A program made the position numbers and the translations under genes. Positions 12,455-23,533 of a stretch of 64,000 nt of DNA are shown one piece after another. This DNA comes from Amanita rubescens (Eukaryota; Basidiomycota; Agaricomycetes; Agaricales; Amanitaceae). The stretch is from positions 186,001 to 250,000 of the forward strand of contig WION01000021.1 in assembly GCA_015039365.1 (NCBI GenBank), in the 5' to 3' direction. Each line of letters begins with the position of its first letter. Within the stretch, counting starts at the first letter, position 1. The notes under the pieces were generated by a model. It was given only the letters and a program-made list of their open reading frames with translations, made no database searches and was not told the DNA's origin.

Positions 12455-12542
12455 TATAAAAGCCAAGCGCTCTGCTGCGCCTCTCTTTGACTCAACCCGT
12501 GATTGTGAGCTTCTTGTGTCCAACCTCAAGCTTACAACCACG
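12455..12542 (+). promoter_or_regulatory. AGO-A core promoter and 5' leader hairpin
   Basis: TATAAAAG at 12455-12462 is followed by an imperfect inverted repeat, CGTGATTGTGAGCTT (12498-12512) and AAGCTTACAACCACG (12528-12542), with a 15-base loop. The spacing puts the hairpin just after the expected transcription start. The same arrangement precedes AGO-B, AGO-C and AGO-D. The ATG follows 124 bases later. Confidence 0.75.
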
Positions 12543-12665
12543 AACACTATTTCAACAGGCGAGCTCTATAATACATCTCTTGCCCTCCAGTTCAGCGAAT
12601 CGCAGCGTTCTCAGTTTGTTCTCCACTAACGTTACTTTTCTCACAGCTGCATCTTGTTCTCTCCC

Positions 12666-15600
12666 ATGGCATCATACCAAAGTAGAGGAAGAGGTCGTGG
12701 AGGTGATCGAGGAGGCAGAGGCTTCCGTGGTGGTGGAGGAGGATACCGTGGCGCTGGTAGTAGTAGCGCTGGTGAAGGATATCGTGGAGGTCGTGGAGAC
12801 GGAAGAGGTCGCGGTGGTGGAAGAGGTGGCGGCGGCGGCGGTCGCGGTGGTTACACTGACTCCATCTTTGCCAGGGACGTAGAGGCACGCCCCCCCAGCC
12901 ACCTTGAAGACGGCAGTCAGGATCAACTCATACAAGCGTTCAAGTCGGTCAGTATCCAACAAAAGCTGCCCCTGAGGCCTGGATACGGTACACTTGGAAA
13001 GGGAATCACTTTGCGTGCAAACTTCTTTCCAGTTCGTTTGCCCAAGGGTTCATTTTGGGACTACAAGGTCACGATCAAGGTCGTTGAACCGCAAGATGAA
13101 CCAAAGCGTGGCAAAAAGGGGAAAGAACGGAACACAGGACAACAGCCTACTGGCAAGCGCGGAAAGGATAGCTCGCGTATTTTAGCTTCGATGAAGCGAC
13201 GGATCTTCGAACTATTGGAGAAAGAACCATCTTTCCAACCTTATCGCGCACTTGTAGCGCATGACCACAGTCAGAGAATCATTGCGGCAAAGGAATTGAC
13301 TCAGCCGCTCGAGATTCTAGTACGATACATTGAAGAGGATGAACAACATCCTAGAGATGACGCAAATCAGTACAGCGTCTCTATCGAGTTCGAGCGTCAA
13401 ATCGATCTCAACATGATCATACAGTACGGAATCTTTCCAACTGTAGGCATCAAGTTCCTAATTTCTTATTATAGATACACCAATGGTGATCTATATCGCG
13501 ACCCTGTTGACCTTCAACCGGTCATTTCAGCTCTCAATTTGATCATACAACAACACGCCAGTCGCACGGGAAGACGGCTAGGAAAGCCAGAAGATAACGG
13601 CGCAAGCAAATACTTTTTTGGTCCAGATGGAAGACCCATAGAATTAGCTCCTGGAGTTCAACTATGGAGGGGTTTTTACACATCCGCGAGGCCAGTATTC
13701 AAGCAGCTGATGGTAAACGTGTACGTACAGCCCCTGAACCTAGGCTTTTATCCTGATTCATGGTCTAATAGTAACGCGTGTTATACCGCATTTTTTGAAC
13801 CCGGAAATCTTGCTCAAGCACTGATTGCATTCAACTTCAAATCTGTTGATGCCAACCCTCGAGACGTGTCTTTTGCGAATATCAGAGTCAAAGTCAAGCA
13901 CACCGGGTTTAAGAAGCGAGTGGTCACCGTCGGCACAACGTCCGCAAGCCAAACTTTATTCTACTGGGACAAAATAGGGAAGAAGGTCTCTGTCGCAGAA
14001 TATATGAAGCAGCGTACGTTCGTCTTCGTGATACGTTTGACGCTATTAACGTCATCCGACAACAGTTTACGATATTGAGCTTCGACATGCGGATGACATC
14101 CCTGTCGTGAGCATTGGCGTAAAGAGAGGTAGAGATGGGCGGGAGGAACATAGCTGGGTGCCTGCAGAACTCTGCGACATCTTGGAAGGAAATCCGCGGC
14201 GAGGTCGTTTAACTCCCATGGAAACGAGGGCGATGATAAAAAATGCCTGCAAACCGCCCCGGGAGAACGCGGAGTCTATCGTCTACTAATGGGTTACCGT
14301 CCCTAGGCCTCACCAAGGATACGTCTCTCATTGACGCATTCAAGATCAGCATTGACCCTCGGATGGCGGTCATACCAGGACGGGTATTGGACCCACCGAA
14401 GGTGGCATACCCAAACTGCACGTTGGATGTCCAAAACGGCTCCTGGAACCTCATCAAGGCCAAGTTTCAACGTGGAGCGAGGGTCGGTTCATGGTGGTTC
14501 ATGCATGTCCAAATCAGGGGTGAAACACCCCAAGACGAAGCAGCTGTGTCGAATCTCGCCGACCGGTTCAAGACTAAAGCCAAAGAAACCGGTGTCATTT
14601 TCACTGACGCCCGACCACTTTTCTTGCCTGTTGAAATCCCTTCGCACCGCAGTGATAACAAATCCAGATCTCGAGCGTTAACCATCATCCGGAATAAACT
14701 CGAAGAGAAGCTGGACAAGGGGCAAAGACCCAGTTTCATACTCGTCTTGATGGAAAAGAAAGACGATACCATTTATTCGGGCATCAAGGTGAGAATTGAC
14801 GTTGCATTTACCTTGGCCGTTTACTGAAACGAGATTTAGCGCATCGGAGATGTAGAATTAGGCGTCCACACAAACCATATGTTGCTGGAGAATGATAATA
14901 AGAGCCCCCAATATCTCGCTAACGTAGCACTCAAGCTGAATGTTAAACTCGGAGGACAGAATCATGTCGTGAGTTTTTGTGTTGACAGTTAATCGCAAAT
15001 ATTCCAACATTTTGAGTAGCTTGATAATGCCGGTATGGAATGGTTCAGGAAGAAGAAAGTAATGTTGGTTGGCATCGATGTGACGCACGCCGGACCAGGA
15101 AGCCAAGCTGGAACGCCATCTATTGCAGCGGTCGTCGCCAGTGTCGATGATGCTTTTGTGCAATTCCCAGCAAGTCTCAGAATCCAGCAAAGCCACGAAA
15201 ATAAAGAAGTATGTGCCCTTTACGTGCTCGCAAACAGATTTACTGATGTTCTCTAGATGCTTGACGAACTGAAAGATATGATATGCGAACGACTTTCGTT
15301 ATACAAGGAACGTAACAAATCCGCACTACCGGAACGAATCCTCGTGTTCCGCGATGGCGTTTCGGAGGTTTGTCCCCTTTCCAAAGTGGCAGAGCTTGTA
15401 AAAATAACTTTCCGTTTAGGGACAGTTCAACGACGTCTTGAACAAAGAATTGCCTCAGATAACGGCGGCATTTCAACGATTCAGCTATACCGATAAGAAA
15501 TACGAGCCAGAGCTTGCTATAATTGTCTGCGGGTGCGTACTATTCACCTGTCGTATCTCAGGCTATACTGATATTCCGTGGCTTCTAGCAAGCGTCATCA

Positions 15601-16217
15601 CGCAAAGTATTTCATTTCAGCAATCATTTTCTGAAACTGTACTCATCATGAAATTTAAAACAGGTTCTTCCCCACAAGGCCTGAAGAAGCCGATCGTAAA
15701 GGCAACACGCAACCTGGCACGGTGGTTGATAGAGGTGTGACATCGGTGTAAGATCATTTCAATATCATGCCGTTCATCATCTTACCAAATACGCTAGTTA
15801 TGACTTTGACTTCTACCTCCAAGCCCATGCCGGGCTCCAGGGTACCGTCAAATCGACCCATTACACCGTCGTCTATGACGGAATAGGGTTGGGGGCTGAC
15901 GAAATCCAGAAGAACACAAATTTTGCAAGTTACATGTACGCTCGTGCGACGAAATCAGTGAGCCTCGTTCCGCCGGCGTATTATGCAGATCTGGCTTGCG
16001 AGCGCGGGAGATGTTATTTGAATGACTTTTTGGCTGCTGGTACGCAACGAAGTGCGAGAAGCGTTTCAGACGAGGATAAGAAACGCGTATTCGAAGAGGC
16101 TAAGAAATACTGGGGGAACGGGGTAAGTTTATCTTACATCTTGGTTATTGACGTAAAACTAATGTTCTTCCTTGACAGTTACACCCCAATATCAAAGATA
16201 CCATGTTCTATATGTGA
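12666..16217 (+). CDS. Argonaute protein AGO-A, one apparent frameshift
   Basis: Small-RNA-guided silencing protein. ATG 12666 opens an RGG/GGRG-rich N-tail (residues 1-65), then the N domain (PLRPGYGTLGKGITLRANFF), linker 1 (LWRGFYTSARPVFKQLMVNV), PAZ (NACYTAFFEPGNLAQALIAF to YMKQ), PAZ end WVPAELCDILEG, MID (NGSWNLIKAKFQRGARVG) and PIWI. Catalytic positions are all present: D in VGIDVTHAGPG, the glutamate finger in LDELKDMI, D in FRDGVSEGQF and H in THYTVVYD. The end is LHPNIKDTMFYM, a stop at 16217. About nine introns; the first two (13424-13474 and 13721-13771) are 51 bases and stop-free. Near 14281-14289 one extra base shifts the frame to TAA; dropping it joins NAESIV to the downstream NGLPSLGL at the exact spacing of the paralogs. 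Most divergent of the four copies, closest to remnant AGO-E. Confidence 0.9.
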
Positions 16218-16714
16218 ACATCTAGAGAGAATTGTATTAATAATCAGTGTAACGTGTTGTCAAGTGAATATACTAAGCAGCTCAGCTGCAAGTTATGTTC
16301 CGAGATCGATGATGACGGAGTTGGACGTTCGTGAGTCTTCAAATGAGTCCCCTTGAAAACTCAGCCTCGGGGTATGTATGTGAACAGAATTAACTGGCCA
16401 CCAATTGCCCAGGCGCATGAGGCCTCGGTTCGTCAGGGAAATGAGGCACACAGAAGAAGCATGGACGACGAGGAGTGAAACCTTTGTGATTCTATGCGCA
16501 GGCCCCAGGGCATGGGGTGATCACGATTCTGAGCTAAAGCACGAGTGCCTCTTTCACTGTCACCGCAGGCTTGAGTCATGATATTTTTGCGTTTGGGCCG
16601 TTTTCTCAGTCAGCGTTTCCGCAGTGGTTTCTTGAGTGTCGCTGACGTTGACGTGACTTGTCACTGTCGCGTGGAAGTCACGCGCTCGATTGATCCCAGA
16701 CCCCGACGACTGGC

Positions 16715-17757
16715 ATGCCCCGCAAAGACGCGCACACGGGCCAGATCTCCGCCAAGGCCCAGCAAGAGCTCGTTTCAGAGGGAATCGAAAATTTTGAGCT
16801 TCCAAAAAGCATCGTCGCCAAGATAGCGAAATCCGCAGTATGTGGCGTCTTTTGTGTTTTCGGAACTGAGCGGCGTTTTTTGATGACGCGACGTTTGATT
16901 CACAGTTGCCGGAAAACGCAAAGTTGCAAAAGGAGACTGTTCTTTCGCTTGTGAAGGGTTCTACTGTATTTATAAACTATCTTGGTGCGTGGAACGATCG
17001 TTTTGTGAAGGTGGCTGGACTCATTCATTGCTTGCAGCTGCGACGTGAGTGATCGTATGACCTCGGCCCTCGGTGATGATAAACGACAAATTTAGGGCAC
17101 ACGATGTTGCGCAGTCAAAACAGCACAAAAGCATATCTGCATCTGACGTGCTCAAGGCATTGGAACTGCTAGAGTTTGGGGATCTCGTCGAACCGCTCCA
17201 AAGCGAACTGCTAGGCGAGGTGATTTACTACACCATGCTTCAACCAGACGCTCATGCCCTTCATTAATGATCTAGTTTATCGCGAGCTGGCAAAGACTGA
17301 CAAGAGCAAAAAAGGAAGTGCTAATCTGAACAATGGGCAAGCAGCTGTGGGATCCTCAGCGAGTGCTCCTCCCAATGCATCAAAGAAACCGGGGGCAGTA
17401 CCCAGCGTTCCTGCTTCTGGCGTGCAGCAGCAAAACGTTTCAGCCCCTCTGAAGATACCGCTGAAAGCACGAGTCAAAGTACCGAAGGCTACGTCTGGCG
17501 CCACATCTGCCATGCAGCTACCTGCAAATGATGATGATGTGCCGATGGGTGAATCTGCCTCCGCACCTATGGTTGGTGCAGCCGGACTCGGTCCGGATGA
17601 GGACGTAGAGGAGCATGCGGACAACCAGGATGGAGAAGACGCCATGGAAGAATCCAACGAACAACACGAAGGCGAGGAAATGGTGGATCCCATGCAAGTT
17701 GAAGAAGAAGAATTACGGAGAGACGCATTGGGTGTTGAACAACGAAGTGAGGAATGA
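16715..17757 (+). CDS. DNA polymerase epsilon / CHRAC histone-fold subunit (Dpb4-like)
   Basis: Histone-fold protein of the Dpb4/Dls1/POLE3 type, nuclear, expected to pair with a Dpb3-like partner in DNA polymerase epsilon and in ISWI chromatin remodelling. ATG 16715 gives GIENFELPKSIVAKIAKSA (helix 1); exon 2 gives LPENAKLQKETVLSLVKGS (helix 2); exon 4 gives AHDVAQSKQHKSISASDVLK and ALELLEFGDL (helix 3). The last exon starts YRELAKTDKSKKGS and runs through an Ala/Pro linker to a strongly acidic tail (DEDVEEHADNQDGEDAMEES, then further Glu), as is usual for this family. Four introns; stop at 17757. It is a single-copy housekeeping gene between AGO-A and AGO-B, with no obvious functional tie to them. 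The 500 bases before it (16218-16714) show no coding sequence. Confidence 0.88.
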
Positions 17758-17982
17758 ATATATGCATTGCATCCAGCCTGTTGTTTCCTTGGACTGCGTT
17801 CGGTTGCAATAATAGGTTGATATGGGTTTGCTTCGGTTCGATTGTCATTCGTAAGTTCTATTATATGCTCAGGGTCCCACTCGACGTAAAATTTATGTAC
17901 GCGTATGTAACAACTGTTCAATTGAAAGCACAGCATCGTGGGTAAGCATGTGGTAAATTACGGGAAGGGGCATGGTCACGGG

Positions 17983-18070
17983 TATAAAATGGCGCCCGGA
18001 TCCTACCATTTCTTGAACCCAAGACCGTGATTGTGAGCTTCTCGTGCCCAACCTTAAGCTTACAACCACG
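17983..18070 (+). promoter_or_regulatory. AGO-B core promoter and 5' leader hairpin
   Basis: TATAAAA at 17983-17989, then CGTGATTGTGAGCTT (18026-18040) and AAGCTTACAACCACG (18056-18070) around the loop CTCGTGCCCAACCTT. The stem is the same as at AGO-A and the loop nearly so, although the sequence around both is otherwise different. ATG lies 110 bases downstream. Confidence 0.78.
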
Positions 18071-18180
18071 AACATCACTACCGTCAGGCGAGCCTCTTTC
18101 TGCGTATAATACAGCTCTTGCCCTCTTGCATTGTCGCGATCTGCAGCGTTTCCCGAATTATCTGTGTCTAGCGCTTTTCC

Positions 18181-21100
18181 ATGGCAGACAGAGGACGTGG
18201 TAGAGGAAGAGGCCGAGGTGTCAGTGGTGGACCTGGCCGAGGAGGTGATTTTAGTGGTGGAAGAGGAGGATACCAAGGAGGAGGTGGAGGTGGAGGTTAT
18301 GGTGGTGGCGGCGGCGGTGGCGGCGGTGGATATCGTGGAGGACCTGGAGGTGGTGGAGGTTTTCGAGGTGGAAGAGGCGGGGGTCGAGGCGGGGGTCCCG
18401 TGGGACCCTTGATTTACCCTCCCAATCAGCCAGTAGATCTCCCACCCCGACTCACAGATGGCAGCCAGGACGCCCTGATCAAACGCTTCAAAGATGAGGG
18501 CGGTAAACCACCGCCGGTCGAGATGCCTTATCGGCCTGGCTACGGGACTCTTGGCAACAAGATCAATCTCCGCGCGAACTTCTTTGCGATAAAACTGCCG
18601 AAAGGGCCTTTCTACGACTATTCGGTGACTATTACCGATGTTACACCCAAGAGCGCCGAGGGCAGCAGTAAAGGTGGCAAAGGCGGCAAAGGGAAAGGTC
18701 AACCGCAGTCGAGCGACCCTGCCGATATCAAAGCCCCGATCAAAAGGCGCATTTTCGAGCTGCTCGAAGAGGATAAGCTCTTCCAGCCTTACAAGTCAGT
18801 TGTGGTCCACGATTTTAGCCAGAGGATCGTCGCTGCGAAGAAGTTGCCTCAGCCTCTTCAACTCACAATCACTTTCAAAGAGGCGGACCAGAAGGAGGCG
18901 GACGACAAGAAGAAGGTTCTGTATGAGGTGACCGTCGAATTCTTGGGCAACATCAATCTGGAGCCTATCAATCGGTATCATTATTCATTTTGTGACAAAG
19001 GACGGTAATTCTGAACAATGTTTTTGCAGGTATACAGAGGGCGACTTGCAATACAGAAATTACGATCTCCTCCCCACCACTTCCGCGTTGAATCTCATTC
19101 TCCAATACCAAGCGAGCCACACCGGCGTACGCTTGGGAAAGAAGGATAGTAACGGAGCCACAAAATACTTTTTCGATCCGAAGGAAATCCGTCCCGACAT
19201 ATCCTTATCTACCGGAGTTCAGGTATGGCGAGGATTTTTCATATCCGTTAGACCGACGTTCAGGCAATTGACGGTCAACGTGTAAGTTGAAATCTAATTC
19301 TGCGTCATCTACATTTGTGTTGAGTCGAACCGTCAGGAATGTTTGTTACTCGGCCTTTATGGAGCCACGAAACTTGGCGGACGTACTGATGGAGGTTAGA
19401 AGAGGATACGGTGCAATGCCGACTCTTCCTCCTAGCATAGTTGGCAGCATCCGAGTCAGGACGAGACACTTGGGTCACAAGAAAAAACTCCACGCAATCG
19501 GTACGAATACGGCTCGGAACCAACATTTTATTGTAGATGGTGTTAAGACAACGGTGGAGAATTACTTTAAAAAGAGTAAGTCACTTTTGCGTGTTGCTTT
19601 TGTAACGCTGGTCGCTAATAACGGTTAGGGTACAACACTACCCTAAATCACCCCGCCGATTTGCCAGTCGTCTCTCTGGGTCTTTTGAACAAGGACGGTA
19701 ATAAAAATGACCATATATGGGTACCTGCTGAACTATGCGACATCGTTCCCGGCAGCGCTCGAAGAGGCAAACTCACAGCGGATGAAACGGCCCAGATGAT
19801 TAAGATTGCGTGTAGGCCTCCTGCGATTAACGCTCGATGTCTCCTCGAGGAGGGATTACCCACCCTTGGTTTCTCCGCACAGAAGAGGGCTCCCATCCTC
19901 GCTTCATTCGGTATCGAGATTAGTGAAAAGATGACGGACATTCCTGCACGCATTTTGTCGCCTCCCCAACTTTCGTACCGCAGTGGACCTGTGAGCGTGA
20001 ACAACGGCGCTTGGAATATTCTCAATGTCAAGTTCCACCGGGGCGCCAAAGTCGGACCTTACTGGGCACTGTATATCAATGACGATTCGGTTGCCAAGCG
20101 AAATTCGCAGGTGCCCGCTCCTGACCAGCTTACTAACTTGGTCAAAAAATTCCAAGAAAAATGCGCATCGAGCGGGATGGACATCTCGGGATCAAAACCT
20201 GCATTTTTCACGGCAGACCTGAATGCAGCGCGACAGGGCGACGATTTTGCGAGAACAAGGGCGTTAAGAATTGTACAGAACACGATAGAGGGGCAGCTAG
20301 CAAAAACAGGAAAGCCAAGTCTTATCCTGGTGCTCTTACGCGGGGTGGACAAATTCATTTACCCAGGAATCAAGGTAGTTTTGCCGTCGTTTCGATTCGG
20401 CGTTGCTGACTTTTTCAACTCTGAACTTAGCGCATCTGTGATGTCGTTCTGGGTATTCACACCTTCCATATGCTACTCGACACAGCGCTCCAAGACAGAA
20501 AAACAAGATCAATATTTGTCCAACGTCGCTTTGAAGGTAAACACGAAACTCGGAGGGATAAACCATAAAGTGAGTTATTCTCGATATGCTTTTACGATAC
20601 CTGCGGAGCTCATGAATAAACGTCAGCTCGACGATTCCGCAATGAGATGGTTGAAAACTAAACCTACGATGATGGTGGGGATCGACTGTTACCCACGCAG
20701 GTCCTGGAAGCAAGATTGGCACTCCATCCATCGCCGCTGTCGTAGCGAGCATAGACGACTCGTTTACTCACTTTCCCTGTAGCCTTCGGATTCAACAGCA
20801 TGCGAAAAATAAAGAGGTTTGCACCGCTTCTACTCGTGTCCCATGCAGAAGCAGATCGATTTTTTCCTCTTTCCCTGTAGACCCTTGATGAACTGCGGGA
20901 CATGTTGATCGAAAGGTTACAAGCCTACGCCAGTAACAATAGGGGTAAATTCCCTGACAGAATTTTCCTGTTCCGTGACGGTGTTCTCCGAGGTTCGTTG
21001 TCGTATCATCGTCATCCAAATGCCATACTAAACGTCTCCATTTAGGGACAATTCCCTATTCTCCTAAGAGAAGAACTGCCGCAAGATCCAAGCAGCCTTC

Positions 21101-21834
21101 AAGAAGATACGTGATGGTTACAAACCACTACTCTCCATTATTGTTTGCGGGTAAGTTTTCACAGATTTACTCTCAATTTGTTCTAAAATGTGTTCTCACC
21201 AAGGAAACGTCATCACGCCAAGTGAGTTATTATCCTTATCTAACATCGGACGTTGTTGACCTGGTGCAAGACCACTTGCGACAGACCCTAGCCACGCCGA
21301 CAAGAACGGCAACACTAAGCCGGGAACCGTCGTCGACAGAGGCATAACTGCAGTGTAAGCTATCCTCATCCTACCTGCACTCTGATTTAACAGTTCCGTT
21401 AGTTTTGATTTCGACTTTTATCTCCAAGCTCACGCCGGTCTTCAAGGAACAGTCAAGATGACCCATTACACCATTATTTACGACGAAACACATTTCTCGG
21501 CGGATGAGATACAAAAGGGCACGAACGACACCAGTTATCTATATGGTCGTGCGACAAGATCCGTCAGTCTCATTCCGCCAGCGTACTACGCAGATATAGC
21601 GTGCGAGCGTGGACGGTGCTATCTAAATGACTTTTTTGAATGCGGATGACAAGGCGACTACTTCTGTTCGTAGCGGGAAGTCGGATCTGGAACGGGAGCG
21701 GCAGCGCGTGTTTGAAGAAGCAACGAAGTATTGGGGAAATGGAGTAAGTCTTTTCGAAACTAAGATGAATGAACGCTCATCAACTTTCTCACTAGGTGCA
21801 TGAGAATCTCAGAGGTTCTATGTTCTACCTTTGA
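18181..21834 (+). pseudogene. Argonaute AGO-B, five single-base insertions
   Basis: Full-length Argonaute by homology. MADRGRGRGRGRG and a long Gly-rich RGG tail (residues 1-75), N domain (MPYRPGYGTLGNKINLRANF), linker/PAZ (VQVWRGFFISVRPTFRQLTV, then NVCYSAFMEPRNLADVLMEV), WVPAELCDIVPGSARRGKLT, MID (NNGAWNILNVKFHRGAKVGP), PIWI and a VHENLRGSMFYL end at 21834. The N, PAZ and MID exons are open. Compared with AGO-C and AGO-D, single extra bases occur near 20499-20503 (A run), at 20687 (T inside the catalytic GID|VTH), near 20984 (inside RDGVSE), near 21083 and near 21631 (start of a T run). Each shifts the frame, so the PIWI domain cannot be read as one protein. Promoter and hairpin are intact. 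Either a recent pseudogene giving an N-PAZ-MID product, or sequence error. Confidence 0.8.
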
Positions 21835-21967
21835 AGTGATCTCACGGAGTAGCGATCTGTAACATCTCGCGTTTTGCTATCTACCCTATATACACCGTTT
21901 TAGCGAATACATCTTTTACAACTTGAACTTCTGCAGCAATCGTCTATTCAATCTGTCGCTTATGATG

Positions 21968-22370
21968 CTACGTCGAGATTTGCGAAGGCTGATAGGACGG
22001 GTTTTCCTTCACCCCTCTCCTGATAACACTCATCTCTGCCCTCCGACTCGCTTCTTCCACCACTTTCAACTTCTTTTTCAGAATTTCCAGGCTTTTCTCG
22101 AACATCGCCATCGAGCTCGGATCGGAATTTTTATTACGCATGGCTTCCAAGTTCACTTCCATAAGTCTGACGGCTTTCTTTACTTGCCCGGCGAAACTTC
22201 CCATTAGGGATAAAGAAGCATAGGACTCGACGAGGCGTCCACCAATGTGAGAGCCTGCTTCATCTCTGAAGTAGATGGTGTCTCTTACCGACAAGTAAAA
22301 TTGTGTACACGTTCATTTTGTTCTCCTCGGTCTTGATGATGTCTCTTCCAAGGTCGTTCACGTTGCTAAC
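21968..22370 (-). pseudogene. AIG1-type GTPase remnant with internal deletion (3' to AGO-B)
   Basis: Reading leftward from 22370, DLGRDIIKTEENKMNVYTIL matches the N-terminal exon of the GTPase at 30384-32171 (DLGQGVIRANKNKSNEYTIL), ending at a GT donor near 22288. The next readable sequence is GRLVESYASLSLMGSFAGQV and a coiled coil with LEILKKKLKVVEEASRRAEM, which match that protein's C-terminal region. The whole P-loop, GTPase and Cys-rich section between them is missing. It faces AGO-B tail to tail at 134 bases. Non-functional as a GTPase. Confidence 0.75.
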
Positions 22371-23271
22371 CGCATAAATATAGTGTAGCAATTCGCATAC
22401 ATTGCTTACTTTAGAGGCTCAGGCTCTTCGTCTTCATCCTCACGTTCTTGGCTCTGACTAGTATGAGTATATGAGTGTCGAAGCTTGGTAGTCAGATCGT
22501 GAGGTGTTTCACCTCTCTACGACTACTATCTCTTCGTCCCTTAAAATCATTCTCGCTTAAGCAGTAAATGGCTTGAACGGCTACACATGCCTGGTTAAGC
22601 CATCCCAAACGAGCGAGTCCATACCGAAACTTAGCCATGATAATGTTAGTAAAGTCTCATTAGAGCTGAAAATAGATGAACCTACGCATCGTGGTATGGT
22701 GCAGGGATGACTTTCGGGCGCTGAGCTTGCGGTGCCTTGGCCGAAGATTTGCATGCTTAGCTGCCGAAGTTCAGGTAGGTGTAACTATACTGCGAGAACA
22801 TGTCTTACTAGTAAGTCGTTCAATCCACGAGGACGGCGATTGAGAGGCGATTACTCTGTTACTGGTCACCTGTGTCTTCCTTTTCCACAGGGCACATTTT
22901 GACATGCCACGAGTTAGCTGTAGGCCGCTGGTCTAATGCCCGTTCATAACAAAAATAATTCAGAGGGAGATGAAGGGGCCACGAGTTCGTTCGGGGGAAG
23001 CGGTAAGGTTTTACTGTAAAAGTAAAAAGGTAGAATACGGAAACTTCCATTTCCGCAGCGTGCCGGTCCGCGGCAGAACTCCCACACATTATCAATTTGC
23101 TTCAAATACCATGTGCACTAAGCGATCCAAGCTCTGCCTATTCGGTTTCAGCAATGATGATTTTGAAAAGGGCGCCGGGAGTGTGGATCAAGGACGTTGA
23201 CAGCCTGATGTTGAAGGATGTCAAGTGTCAGTCGAGTTATATATAGAAAGGGACAAAGGTATGTGGTCGTA
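22371..23271. other. Intergenic region with duplicated stretch
   Basis: No gene seen. The part at about 23050-23165 resembles 30256-30365 downstream of the second membrane-protein copy (shared CATGTGCACTAAGCGATCCA), and 23189-23250 matches 27887-27940 upstream of it (GACGTTGACAGCCTGATG). Confidence 0.55.
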
Positions 23272-23457
23272 TTCCACCCTCGCGCCGTCTAGTCCGAACG
23301 ATCGCATATCTTTGTAGGACGCCTAGCTTTATCCTCCCAAGCTGTGGTAGATGTCATTAGTGATCCACCAGTCTTCTTTTTTGCCATAAGGTTTTTGGCT
23401 CGAACTCTGTTAGGTTGCGATGAAACGGTGCAGCGGCCAACCCGTACAATTGTGGAA
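23272..23457. promoter_or_regulatory. Promoter segment in orientation 1, bounded by TTCCAC/GTGGAA
   Basis: The 174 bases between TTCCAC (23272-23277) and GTGGAA (23452-23457), just upstream of membrane-protein copy 1, match the reverse complement of 27958-28137 upstream of copy 2. Outside these hexamers the two promoters are colinear (TTATATATAGAA before, GGTGAGACAGG after). Confidence 0.75.
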
Positions 23458-23533
23458 GTGGTGAGACAGGACCCCATTGCTGTGTTCCCGTTATCCAAAT
23501 ACAGCACAGCTGCACTTGAATCTCCCATCAACC

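Noticed and set aside
12487..12962. Open frames on both strands over the AGO-A start, rich in Val/Glu or Ser/Thr
   Set aside because: Shadows of the RGG repeat; AGO-A in the other frame has clear conserved domains.
14281..14306. A 26-base GT..AG segment in AGO-A as a mini-intron that might explain the frameshift
   Set aside because: Too short for splicing, and removing it does not restore the downstream frame.
17893..18702. Long minus-strand open frame (269 codons), Ser/Thr-rich
   Set aside because: It lies opposite the AGO-B Gly/Arg-rich first exon; such composition keeps the antisense frame open. No family features.
20687..20782. Alternative C-terminal protein from the shifted AGO-B frame (CYPRRSWKQDW...)
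   Set aside because: The other frame continues VTHAGPGSKIGTPSIAAVV, matching all paralogs, so the shifted frame is an accident of the extra T.
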